From: Pneumocystis sp. 'macacae'
Lineage: Eukaryota; Ascomycota; Pneumocystomycetes; Pneumocystales; Pneumocystaceae
DNA: 64,000 nucleotides
Direction: 5' to 3'
NCBI GenBank assembly: GCA_018127085.1
Contig: CM030720.1
Span: 1-64,000 of the forward strand
Position numbers and translations under genes: made by a program
In this document: one piece after another, positions 1 through 11,300 of the stretch
Layout: each line of letters opens with the position of its first letter
Numbering within the stretch: the first letter of the stretch is position 1
The notes under the pieces: model-generated
The model's database searches: none
What the model saw: only the letters and a program-made list of their open reading frames with translations
Told to the model about the DNA's origin: nothing

Positions 1-3000
1 CCACCTTATCTTATCTTTACCTTTTGTTAATTCTTACCCAATTCTTGATTTACAAAAAATTCTTTTTACCCTTCATTTTCTCTTTTAATTCTAACCCAAT
101 CAAATCTAATCTAACGTCCACTTCTACTTTTTATCTTTTATATTTTATCCTTTACTCACCACCACCTCAACTCTGCCTAACTTTGATTTTGTTTTACAAA
201 AAATTCTTTTTATTTTACTCTACTCTTAAGCTAATCTAAATCAATTTCTACTTCTACTTCTACTTCTTCTATCTTGTTACTCCTACTCTCCATCTCCACT
301 TCCATCTCTTGTTCATCCTCCCTCTTATATCGGTACACTGAACACCCTACCTTATCTACGGTGCACACGTACCCCCTTCTCCCCTCTCCCCTACCCCCTC
401 ACCTCCCTACCTCCCACTAACTGCTTGGTGCACACTCTCATTTGCACCCCCCAATATTTTTTCACACCTGACCTCCCCCACCTGAGCCCTCGGTGCCTCG
501 TGCACACCTCATATCTCAGTGCTTGGTACACCCTTCGTTACATGGTGTAGACCTCTCTTACTCCCCCACCTTGTTCTTGTTCACATTTGCTTTACAAGAA
601 AAAAGCTTTTTACTCTGTTCTTTCCCTTTCTAAATCTAATCCAATTCTAAACTCAGTTCAATCTAAAACTCCTACTTCTTATCTTTTGTATTTTTACTCT
701 TCACTCACCATCTCTTATCATCATTTAAACAATTCTTACCCAGTTTTTGATCTGTAAGAAAAAAATCTTTTATTCTTTACTTCCATTTAAATCCAATCTA
801 AATCCGCCTCTAACCTCAATATAACCTAACATTTAAACTCACTTCTCTTATACTTTTATCTTTTTCATTCACTACCTCTAACTCTGCTTAATTCTTGATT
901 TTTTGGTTTACAAAAAAATTTATTCTTTCTCTCAAAAATAATTCAATTCTAACCTAATCTAATTCTACTTCTACTTCTACTTCTTCTATCTTGTTACTCT
1001 TCTACTCTCCACCTCTACTCTTACCTCCTCCACCCTCTCTTCGTATTGCACACCCTGCCTTATCAGCACCCCGCACACGCACTTCTACCCCCTCCTCACC
1101 TCTCCTACCTCCCCTACCTCCTCTAGTCATTACTTGGTGCACACCCCTTCTTCCCACCCTATTTCTACATGCACACCTCCTTTCTCCTCACCCCCACCTC
1201 CTCTTACCTGGTGCACACCTCATACCTCGTTACTTTTGGTACACACACTCACTCGCTGCTTCGTGCACACCACCTTATCTTTACCTCTCACTAACTCCTG
1301 TCCACTCATTTTTGATCTGCTGGTGAAAACATTTTATTTTCATCACCCCTTGAATCCAATTCACTTCTAAACATAATTCAATCTAATCTTCACCTCTACT
1401 TCTTATCTCCTCTGCTTCTTGCTTTATCTACCACACCTTATCTTTACTTTTGTCAACTCTTAGCCAATTCTTGACTTAAAAAATTATTTTTATTTTTCAT
1501 TTCTCTTTAATTCTAGCCTAAATCCAAGTCTAATCTAATATTCATTCACTTCCACTTCTTATCTTTTTTATATTTTACCCTTCACTTACCCACTATCTTC
1601 AACTCTGTTTAACTCTTGATTTTTAGTTTACAAAAAAATTTATTCTCTCTCTCTGAAATAATTCAATTCTAACCTAATGCTAATCTAACTTCTACTTTAT
1701 TTCTACCTTTACTTTTTTTGTTTCCTTACTCTGTTCTTCACCTCCACCACCTCTTGTTCATCCTCCTCTTATCAGCACCGCGCACACCCACCTCTGGTCT
1801 TAATGTTGCGCGCACACGCACTTATACCCCTCTCCTGCCCCTCTCCTACCTCACCTCCACCCCTACCTCCTACTAGCTGCTTCGTGCACACCAACCTCAT
1901 CTGCACCGTACACACTTTTTTCACACCCGACCCCCCCTTCCTCACCCTACCTCCTCTTACCTGGTGCACACACTCACATCGTTGTTTGGTGCACACTTTC
2001 ACTCGCTGCCTCCTGTAGACCCTCTCCTACTCACCTCATTTCTTATTCACCTTTGATTTACAAAAAACTTTTTACTCACTTATTTTTAAAACTAATTCAA
2101 TTCTACCCTCAATTTCAATCTAACATTCACCTCTACTTCTTATCTCTTTTGTTTTTTGTTTTTTATTCATCACTTCACCTGCTTTTTACTCATTTTACTC
2201 ACTTCAATTCTTATTCTTCATTTACAAAAAATATTTTATTTTTTACTCCCCTCTAACTCTAATCTAAACCCACTTCTAAACTCGTTCTAATCTAATTTTT
2301 GTATCTCCTCTTTATTTCTTATGATTCCTGTTTTCTTGTCCACCTTATCTACACCTTCATCAATTCTCCTAGTCTTGATTTACAAAAAATTTTTTTATTT
2401 TTCATTTCTTCTTAAATCTAATCTAAATCTACTTCTAAACTCATTCTAATCTAACATTCACTCTCACTTTCATTCTCTTTTATTTTTATCTTCTACTTTC
2501 CATCTTATTTCTACTCCCTTCCAACTTTCTTACTTTTGACTTAAAAAAAAATTCTATTTTCTTTTCTCTCATAAATAATTCAATTCTAATCTAATGCTAA
2601 TCTAATTCTGCTTCTACTTCTTTTGTACTCTTGTTTTTTACCCCACCACTTCTTATCTCCAGTATCACCCACCTCGCCTCCTCTTATCAGCACACTGCAC
2701 ACTGCACACCCCACCTTATCAGCACCGCGCACACGCACTTGTACCCCCACTTGTACCCCTCTCCCTCACCTCCCCTACCTCCCACCTCCTACTAACTGCC
2801 ACTAATGCTTCGTGCACACCAACCTCATCTGCACCGTACACATTTTTTTCACACCCGACCTCCCCCTCCTTACCTCATGCTACCGTGTGCACACCTTATA
2901 CCTTGCTCTGCTTGGTGCACACACTCATCTCGTTGCTTGGTGCACACCTTTCCTCTCGTGTACACTTCCTTATCTACCCCCACCTCATTTCTTGTTCACC

Positions 3001-4520
3001 CTTGACTTTGATTTACAAAACAAAAACTTTTTTACCCACTTATTTTTAAATCTAATCTAATTCTACCCTCAATTTCAATCCAATTTTTACTTTTACTCAT
3101 TATCTCCTGCTATTCTTGTTTTCTTATCTACCTTATCTCAACCTCTAACTTTCTTGCTTTTGGTTTACAAAAAATTATTTTTATTTTTCATTTTTCTTTA
3201 ACTCTAATTCAAATCCAAGTCTAATCTAACACTCACTTCACTTCTTATTTTTTTTTCTATTTTACCTTTTCACTCATTATCACCTTTACCTTCTTTCCAC
3301 AAATTTTACTTTTGACTTACAAAAAAATTCTTTTTATTTTTACTCTACTCTTAAAGCTAATCTAAATCTAATTTCTACTTCTACTTCTACTTCTTCTATC
3401 TTGTTACTCTTTTACTCTCCACCTCCACCTCATCCACCTCCTCTTACTCTGCACACTGCACACCCTACCTTTCAGCACGGTGCACACTACTTGTACCCCT
3501 CTCCTACCCCCCCATCCCCCCTCTCCCTACCCCCTCCCCCCCTCTACTACTAGTCACTTCTGGTGCACACTCTCATCTCCTCGGTACACATTTTTTTCAC
3601 ACCCGACCTCCCCCACCCTCCCCAATCTTACCTCGTAGACACCCTCCTCATTGCTTGGTGCACACCTCCTACCTTACTGCTTGGTGCACACGCTCGCCTC
3701 GTCATCTCGTACTCCTCTCCATCTCATCAGTTCTTCGTTTTTTGTTTACAAGAAAAAAGCTTTTTACTCTATTCTTTCTCCCTCCAACTCCAATCTAAAC
3801 CCACTTCTAAACGCAATCCAATCTGATTTTTGCTTTTAATTATCTCGTATTTTATCTTTACCCACTGTCGTCTCATTTCCACCTCATTCTTCTACTTTTG
3901 ATCTCCTGAAAAAACATTTTTATTCTATTCTTCCCCTTTCTCAATCTAGTCTAATTCTATGCTTAATTTCAATCTAATCTCTACTCCTAGTTTTTATCTT
4001 GTATTTTTTCCCTTTACTCGTTATCTACTTCACCTCGTCAATTCTCTTGTACTTTCGATCTGCTCGAAAAAACTTTTTGTTCTTTACTTCTTAAATACGA
4101 GTCAATTCTAACCTAAATCTGAGTCTAACACTCACTCACTCCCACATCTACTTCTTATTTCTTTTATTTTCACCCTTCACCCACCACTCCAACTCTGCTT
4201 ACCAATTCTTGCTTTTAGTTTACAAAAAAACTTTTTATTCTTTATTTACTCTTAATTCTAAGCTAAATTTAACGTCTGCTTCTACTTCTTTTGTTTTATT
4301 TTTTACTCTGTTACCCAGCTCCATCTCCACCTCTTACCCTGCCTTATCTGCACCGTGCACACCCCAACCACTTTCCAGCTTTGTGTGTTCCAAGATCTGT
4401 GCAGAGACTGCCACTCAATTCCAGTCCCCTTCTTGCGCCCAACCCCCCCTATCCACCTCAACCTCAACTGTGTGCTCATTTTTCGTCCAGAAAAATCTCA
4501 ACTCTAACATACTACTGCCA
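1..4520. repeat. Pyrimidine-rich degenerate subtelomeric repeat array
   Basis: The + strand is almost entirely C and T for 4.5 kb. Blocks rich in GTGCAC (for example near 424, 1134, 1870, 2805 and 3555) alternate with AT-rich blocks containing TTTACAAAAAA followed by a T run. Recognisable block pairs recur about 0.7-0.95 kb apart: the stretch near 1886 reappears near 2813, and the one near 430 near 3562. The copies are diverged. The open frames inside are Pro/Ser/Thr/Leu/His-rich by-products of composition, differ between copies and resemble no family I know, so none is called as a gene. Because the MSG genes point toward this end, it is probably the telomeric side, although no TTAGGG tract is visible here. 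Confidence 0.8.
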
Positions 4521-5046
4521 AATTGAGTCGAAATCAACGCAAATCCCGTGCAAACATCGACACATTATTCCTTAATCTGCCCCTCACCCCCTCTCAATTC
4601 TTGTGTGCACACCTCCCTCACCCTCTCCTCTGCCTTACCCCACATTTACCCCACATTTCCCCCCACAAATTCTGCTTTTTCGGTGGGCGTTTCCGTTTTC
4701 GGCCACAAATGCGGGGTAACGCCCTCCCCCTCTCTTATCGGCCCTTCCCCACACAAATTTTATTTTTTTGCGGGGTAAATGCGGGGTAATTTCGGACTAA
4801 TTTCGGGCAAACACGCGCGTCCCAGACGCGTCCAAAACACGCCCACACGCATCTAAAGCGCATCCAACGCGCACACGGCATACTGTGAGGCAGGAATACA
4901 CTGTGTGCGGAGGCTGGCGTGCACAGTACGAGGTGCGGGGGAGGCTGGTGTGCACACTAGGAGGTGCGGGGAGAGCGGCCCGGTAAAATGCACTCATCAT
5001 TCCCTAAATATATATATACATGCCTTCCCAAATATGCCCACCCAGC
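4521..5046. other. GC-richer spacer between repeat array and first MSG gene
   Basis: This stretch is less C/T-biased than the repeat array. It contains copies of the GCGGGGTAA-type motif near 4708-4790, the same motif that occurs in the spacers between MSG genes. Its right end (about 4985-5060) resembles the 3' flanks of the next two MSG genes. No gene is supported. It is probably the boundary where MSG spacer DNA meets the repeat array. Confidence 0.6.
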
Positions 5047-8000
5047 CTAAATCATAACTGAAATCATCATCCCCAACAACACCCCCTTCACGCCCCACCC
5101 ACGCATCCTCAGCCCCCCACTCGGCGTCACCTCGCCTGCCTCGTCCCCTGTCGTGCACCTCGTCGGCTTGCACCGCCGGGTCGACGTCAGCGTCACCGTC
5201 GATGTCGTCGTCGACGTGGATGTGGATGTGCTTGTGTGCGTCGATGTGTGTGTGACCCACGTGTCTGTCGTTCTAATTGATGTGCACTGCTCAGTTCCTG
5301 CTTTTCCTGCCTCTGATCCAACTATCGTTGTCGTCGTCGTCGTTGTCGTCGTCGTCGTTGATGTCTCTACCTTGTGCTCCGTCACCTCCAATGGTTCTAG
5401 TTTTAGACATATTTTATCTATTTTTTCGCATGCATCTTTACATCCTTCACATTCTTTTCTTAACCCACATTTTTTTAATGAATCTTCGCACTCCTCCTTC
5501 AACTCTACATACAAACCAAACGCCTGTGACACCAAATCAAATGCCTCTAACTCCTTCTCTGTGATGTGTGCCTTTGCTGCTGCATTTCTTCTTACAAGTT
5601 TAAACTGTACTGCATTTTTTCCTGTATTAGATACTGCTGGTACTGCTGCTGGTGCTGCTGCTTGACTTTCTGCCTTACTATCCGATGTTTTCGTTTTAGA
5701 TAAAATAAGATTTGCTTTTCCCATCGCTTCTACTGCCTTCTTTTTAATATCTTCATACTCTTTTTCTTTCTCTTCAAGTTCTTTGCTGGCCTCTGTGAGC
5801 CTTTTCGTTAGCCCAGGGCATCGCTTCTTGACTTCTTCTACTAGTTTCTTACATAGTTCTTTTTTAACTTCTTCATCTTCATTTTTAGTATTTTTGTTTA
5901 TGCACAAAGTCTCAAGTCCATTGGTTGCGTTTTTCCAGATTGTACAGTATTTGTTAAGTTCTTCTTTACATTTTTCCTTTGTATTTAAGTGACCCTTTAG
6001 TTCATATATTACTTCCTCTTCCAATTCCAGCTGTCTAATGACTGTTTTGCATTCCTCTTTAAGTCCTTTACAATATTTATTCTCTTCAGCTGTCAAATTC
6101 CCACAGCTCGACATAAACTTATTGCAAAACGGCATCCAACTCCTACATGTTGCTTCCTTTGTGTTTTTCTCCTTCGCTTTATTGATAACGCCTTCTGTTT
6201 GTATACGCCCACCCAGCACGGCGCACTTCGCGCCCACGTTTTGCGTGAGGTACGTGCAGGTGGCGTTCGGCGCGACACACCCAAGCGCGAATGTCTGCCT
6301 CCCCCGTCTCCCCCACCTACTGCATCGCCCTCTCAGTGTTTCTACGCACGACTCAAACTTATCCAGGTCATTGACCTTCTCCTGCAAGAAGACCTCCTCC
6401 AGCTGCTCCGCAACGCCCAGCCTTGCGCAGTGATGCCTCAGCGTCCGGCAGGGCCACTCGATGTGCCTCGAATCCTGTCCCAAGTCTGCACACCTCTTCT
6501 CCAAGTCTATGCAATGCTGCCTCGTCGGAAGATCCCGCTTCTCATCCAGATGGCCTCGCAATATACCCGTCTTTATACGTAAATCTGTTTCCAGCACAAA
6601 GATTGCCTCTCCTGGCTGCAGACATAATGCAAATAACTCTTTAGTTTCATTTTTCAGGTCTTTACATACTTCTACCAGTTCCTTTGGAAACTCTTCAGAC
6701 AATTTTCCTGTTTCATCATGAAACTTCCCTCGTAGTGCATCTTGTAATGCTTTATTTGCCAATTCATCCAGTCCTCTTTTATAACACGCTGCCCTAACAT
6801 TCTTGCATTGTGTCCCAAAAGACTGACCTTCATAGTAAAAACACTCAAATTGAAATTCCACACAATCATGTTCAGTAAGAAATTCCGGTAACTTATTCCA
6901 TAACATAACTTCATTTCCAAATTGCCTGGCAGTAAATCTTTTAGTTAAAGTATCCTTTCTTTTCCCAAACTCCTGATTATATTCTTGACATTTGTTTTCA
7001 TGTTGAGTTTTATTCTGACATACTTCTTTTATAGTCCCTGCAAGATTTTCAATAGACTTGCATTTATCTGTAAGCACATTCTTGCACTTAGTTTCATCAA
7101 ATTTGTCAGTTCCTGACAAAAACACCAACAAATCAACAATATCTCCTTCTAATGCCCTCCCGATTACAACGCCATCTGCTGCTGCTTCTTCATAAAGCTG
7201 CCCCAACCCTATTTTTTCCGCCAGCGTAGGCTCTGGCCGCGTAGGATCAAATTCTGAACCTGGTGGCACATAAACGATTCCTGCTGTTTTGCATTTTTCT
7301 TTCAGATTGCTGCACTTCGGCTTATCAGTTTCACAGCTTTTCTCATAAAAGTAGCACTTCTCAAGTAATGAGAGTCCATTTTCTTGTAGTTTATTAGTAG
7401 TTAATGCGCTTTCTAGCTCTGTTTCTAGAGACTTACACTTTTCTTTTGTTGCAGCTACTAAAGGCGTACATGTATCGTGTAAATTAATGCATTTCTTCGT
7501 CAATTCATCGCTTTCTTGTCCCAACTCTGGGCAAACCTCCTGAAGCTTCTTTTTACATTTACCATCATTTTCAAGATTCCCAGAAAGCGCCCTCATAAGA
7601 GCTTCATCTGCTACCTCCTCACGCTTCTTCTGGTAGCAATTCGTCCTTAACGTGCTGCAATCATTCTTGAGCTTGTTAGAACATGCTGCTTCAAAAAATA
7701 AACATTGTTTTTCATTCTCTTTGCATTCTTCATATGTCAATGTCAAAATATCTTTTCCAGCCACTTCTTTGAGTTTCTTTTCAAATGTAGTACATTTTGC
7801 TTCAACATTTTTTTTCAATTCTTTGCATTTTGTTTCTCGCTTTTTATCTTCACATAAACCTTTAAGCTTTTCATGTATTTCTTTGTCTTCTATTATAGCA
7901 TTTTTTAGAAGCTCACAATATTCTTTTAATTTATTTTTACATTCATTTTCTTCTAGATCATTTTCTTTCAAAATCAATGCCAAAATATGCAGTTCATCAA

Positions 8001-8058
8001 TCTCATCCTTCACCCCTGCATCCCGCCTCTTGACCGCCCGCGCCACCCCCCGCGCCAA
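5047..8058 (-). CDS. msg: Major surface glycoprotein, CRJE-type, no ATG (silent cassette)
   Basis: This uninterrupted frame of about 1003 codons encodes a member of the Pneumocystis MSG superfamily, GPI-anchored-type surface glycoproteins that mediate adhesion and antigenic variation. It begins with the CRJE-like peptide ARGVARAVKRR, whose KRR is a probable kexin site. The body holds repeated cysteine modules (C-x-x-L spacing, KCYFYE and LEKCYF motifs). Near residue 910 there is a run of 12 threonines, followed by a Ser/Thr-rich stretch and a short hydrophobic C-terminus (LLGMMISVMI). The first codon is TTG, and no in-frame ATG lies between the upstream stop and the CRJE. By family knowledge such copies are expressed only after recombination behind the UCS leader, which is not present here. 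Transcription would run toward the left end. Confidence 0.92.
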   Translation of the reverse strand: MARGVARAVKRRDAGVKDEIDELHILALILKENDLEENECKNKLKEYCELLKNAIIEDKEIHEKLKGLCEDKKRETKCKELKKNVEAKCTTFEKKLKEVAGKDILTLTYEECKENEKQCLFFEAACSNKLKNDCSTLRTNCYQKKREEVADEALMRALSGNLENDGKCKKKLQEVCPELGQESDELTKKCINLHDTCTPLVAATKEKCKSLETELESALTTNKLQENGLSLLEKCYFYEKSCETDKPKCSNLKEKCKTAGIVYVPPGSEFDPTRPEPTLAEKIGLGQLYEEAAADGVVIGRALEGDIVDLLVFLSGTDKFDETKCKNVLTDKCKSIENLAGTIKEVCQNKTQHENKCQEYNQEFGKRKDTLTKRFTARQFGNEVMLWNKLPEFLTEHDCVEFQFECFYYEGQSFGTQCKNVRAACYKRGLDELANKALQDALRGKFHDETGKLSEEFPKELVEVCKDLKNETKELFALCLQPGEAIFVLETDLRIKTGILRGHLDEKRDLPTRQHCIDLEKRCADLGQDSRHIEWPCRTLRHHCARLGVAEQLEEVFLQEKVNDLDKFESCVETLRGRCSRWGRRGRQTFALGCVAPNATCTYLTQNVGAKCAVLGGRIQTEGVINKAKEKNTKEATCRSWMPFCNKFMSSCGNLTAEENKYCKGLKEECKTVIRQLELEEEVIYELKGHLNTKEKCKEELNKYCTIWKNATNGLETLCINKNTKNEDEEVKKELCKKLVEEVKKRCPGLTKRLTEASKELEEKEKEYEDIKKKAVEAMGKANLILSKTKTSDSKAESQAAAPAAVPAVSNTGKNAVQFKLVRRNAAAKAHITEKELEAFDLVSQAFGLYVELKEECEDSLKKCGLRKECEGCKDACEKIDKICLKLEPLEVTEHKVETSTTTTTTTTTTTIVGSEAGKAGTEQCTSIRTTDTWVTHTSTHTSTSTSTSTTTSTVTLTSTRRCKPTRCTTGDEAGEVTPSGGLRMRGWGVKGVLLGMMISVMI

Positions 8059-8073
8059 ATTCTGACCGACGAC
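8022..8073 (-). other. CRJE-like recombination block of MSG gene 1
   Basis: On the - strand this block reads GTCGTCGGTCAGAATTTGGC followed by two GTGGCGCGGGCGG-like copies and AAGAGGCGGG. It is nearly identical to the block at 11371-11423. In Pneumocystis the CRJE is the fixed junction at which silent MSG copies recombine with the single expression site. The GC-rich block stands out from its AT-rich surroundings. Confidence 0.75.
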
Positions 8074-8381
8074 CTGAAAGCCGAGTTTGTTGGCTCATCT
8101 TCAGCTTTCACGCAGAGACCAAAGAATAGTCAATGTGTGCCCCTTATCTTTTGCTGAGGTTCTTGTCACGTGACATATCTAAAATTTGTCTGGGGTAATG
8201 CGGGGTAAACGCGAAAATTGAATTACAATAGATGAAGATAAAAGACGCGGTGGATGGGCATAAAGAACACAGGTAGATGAAAATATGGGTAGACTACGCG
8301 AGAATACGTCTCGTTAAATGCACTTCATGTTAATCATTCCCTTAAATATACATGCCATTCCCAAACCATGTTCATTCACTC
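8059..8381. promoter_or_regulatory. Conserved MSG intergenic spacer 1
   Basis: This 323-bp spacer separates MSG genes 1 and 2. From right to left it holds the conserved 3' flank of gene 2, a GGGGTAA/GCGGGGTAAACGC motif pair (about 8190-8213), a TCACGTGA E-box-like palindrome at 8166-8173, and the region that leads into the CRJE. The same parts occur in the same order in the next spacer. No TATA box or start codon in frame with gene 1 was found. Confidence 0.6.
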
Positions 8382-11300
8382 TTAAATCATAACCGAAATA
8401 ACCATTCCCAACAAGAAACCCTTCATTACACTCCATCCCGTCATCTTCAGCCCCCCGCTTGGCGTCACATCCCCTGCCTCATCCCCTGTCGTACACTTTG
8501 TAGGCTTACAGCGCCTCGTCGATGTCAGTGTCACTGTAGATGTAGTAGTTGACGTGGATGTCGATGTACTGGTGTGCGTCGATGTCTTCGTGACCCATAC
8601 ATCTGTGGTCTGAATCGATTTGCACTCCTGGCCCACTGTTTTTTCTCCTGACTCGACTGTACTTGTTACTGTTGTTGTAATGTTTCTTGTCTCTATCTTT
8701 GCCTCATACTCCTTGATTTCCAGCGGTTTCAATCCTGTACATACATTTCTTACTGTTTTACATGCTTCTTTGCATTCTTTACACTCCTTTTCAAACCCAC
8801 ACTTCTTTACTGAGTCTTCACAGATTTCTTTTAACTCTACATATAAATTGAACGCCTGAGATACCAAATCAAATGCCTCTAACTCCTTCTCTGTAATGTG
8901 TGTCTTTGCTGTTGCATCTCTCTTAATAAGCTTGAATTGTTTTTGATTTTTTCCTGTTGCTCCTGGTGCTTTGTTTTCTGCCTTATTATCTACTACTTTC
9001 GTTGTAACTAAAACAAGTTTTGCTGCATCTATTGCTTTTTCTGCTTTCTTTTTGATATCTTCATAGTCCTTTTCTTTTTTTATTAACACTTCCTTTGTTT
9101 CTATAAGTTTTCTTTCTAACACAGGACACAGCTTCTTCGCTTTTTCTACTAGCTTTCCACAGAGCTTTTCTCTAACTTCAGTATCATTTTTTCCATTTTT
9201 ATCTGTGCACAGAACTTCAAGTCCATTGGTTGCCTTTTTCCATTCCGTGCAGTATCCATCAAGTGTTGTTTTGCATTTTTCCTCCGTTGTCAAGTGACCT
9301 TTTAACTCATCGAGTGCTTTCTCTTCCAATTCCAGTCGTTTAATGACTGTTTTGCATTCCTTTTCAAGTTCCTCACATTTTCCATCATTTTCGGTCGTCA
9401 AGTTCTTGCAACTCGACATATATTTATTGCAATATGGCATCCAACTGGCACATATTGTTTCTTCATTTTTTCTATTATCTTCCTTCACATTTTTTACAAC
9501 ATCTTCCGCTTTCATATGCCCGTCTAATGCTGCACACTTGGACTCGACGCTCTTCGTGATAATCCTGCACGTAACATTCTGCGCCAGGCATGCAAGAGCA
9601 AACCGATTCCTCCACCTATTCCAAGCATTGCATCGCTCACCCAACTTTTCTACACACGAATTAAAGTCATCCAAATCTTTTGTCTCCTCCTTCAGCAACA
9701 CCTCCTCCAACTTTTCTGCACTCTCCAACCGTCTGCAATGTTGATTCAGTGTATAACACGGCCACCCAATCTCCCTTGAATCTGGTCCCAGCTCCTTACA
9801 CTTCTTCTCCAACACTTCGCAGTCCTTTCTCGTCGGAAAATCCCGTCTTTCATCCAAGAGCTCCTTCAAATAAATTGCCTTCATCCGTAAATCTGTTGAA
9901 AGCGTAAGCGCTGTGTTTTTCGGGTCCATGCACAGCACAAACAGCTCATCACTCTGTTCTTTTAGTTCCTTACAGGCTTTTGCTATCCCTTTTTGAAGAT
10001 CATCAAACCACGTTGGATTTGAACCCTGCAATGAACCCCGCAACTTGCTTTGCAACGCCTCATTTGCTACAGCATCGAGTCCCTTTTTGTAACACGCCGC
10101 TCTTAGGTTACTGCAGGGCGTGTCTGTACCTCCTTGGCCTCCAAAATAAAGACAGTCTGACTCCAAAGTTCTGCAGTCCTTCTCACTAATAAATATTGGC
10201 AAATCATGCCACCCAATAAATGTATTTTGGCTAGCAGCAACAAGATCTTTATTTTTGAGTTTTTCAGTGAGAGCTAGGGCGCTTTTTGTTTCTTTTTCTT
10301 GCAAATTATCGCATTCTTTCGTCCCATTATCACTTGCTTCATTAGTACTTTTATTGCAGAAACCCTTCAGAAGCTCATGTTCTTTAAGATCTTTACATTT
10401 TTTTTTAAGTATATCTTTACACTTTTCTTTGACTTGTGATCCTGCATCGCCTCGACTTAGTAGGAGCAAAAGTTCAGTTGCATCTCTTGCAGGCGGTCGC
10501 CCAATATAAACACCATCCCTTGCTGCCTCCCCATAAAGCTCCTGCAGCTCTATTTCTTCTGCCACTGTAAGCCCCGGTCGCGTGGGCTCAAAGTCTGAAC
10601 CCGGTCTCTCGTAAACTACCCCCTTTCCTTGACAACTACTCTCGAGATTCTTGCACTTCAGTTCATTTCCAGTGCAATCCGCGCTATAAAAGTAGCATTT
10701 CTTAAGTAATGGTAGGCATTTCGTTTGTAACTCGTCTTCCTTTTCCAGAAGCTTTTCAACTTCACTTTTAAGAGAATTGCAAGTATTCCCTTTCTTAGTC
10801 ATAAGACTCTGGCATGTTTTTTCCTCGTCAAAACACAGCATCGTCAATTCATCACTTTCTCCGCTCAATTCCAAGCAAACTTCCTTGAGCCTCTCCTTAC
10901 ATGATTTTGCTTCTTTAAGCTTCCCGCTAAGCGCCCTTAAAAGAACTTTTTCTGCTACCTCATCGCGCTTCTTCTGGTAACATTTATTTCTCAACTTGTT
11001 ACAGTCATCTTTAAGCTTGTCAGGATATGCTCCTTCCAAAAACAGGCATTTTTGTTCATTCTCTTTGCAATCTGCTTCTTCTAATTTTGAAATATCTTTT
11101 TTAACTGCTGTTTTGAGCTTATTTTCAAATGGGGTGCATTTTCCGTCAACCTTATTTTTTAATCCTGTACATTTTGCTTCTGTTGTCCCATTATCTTTAC
11201 AAATTTCTTTTAGTTTTTCATCTATATTATCTAACCCAGGATCTATTTTTTTCAATCCTTCACAGTATTCTTTTAGTTTTACTTTGCATTGTGCTTCATC

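Noticed and set aside
24..3839. Open frames of 60-111 codons in the pyrimidine-rich array
   Set aside because: Pro/Ser/Thr/Leu/His strings dictated by composition; they differ between repeat copies and have no domain features.
5153..5665. 170-codon + strand frame opposite MSG gene 1
   Set aside because: Exact antisense of the conserved MSG C-terminus; its Val/Asp runs mirror the threonine microsatellite. Equivalent mirror frame at 11878-12732 was rejected for the same reason.
6199..6582. 127-codon + strand frame inside MSG gene 1
   Set aside because: Antisense by-product of a GC-rich MSG segment; no family similarity and no support outside the MSG frame.
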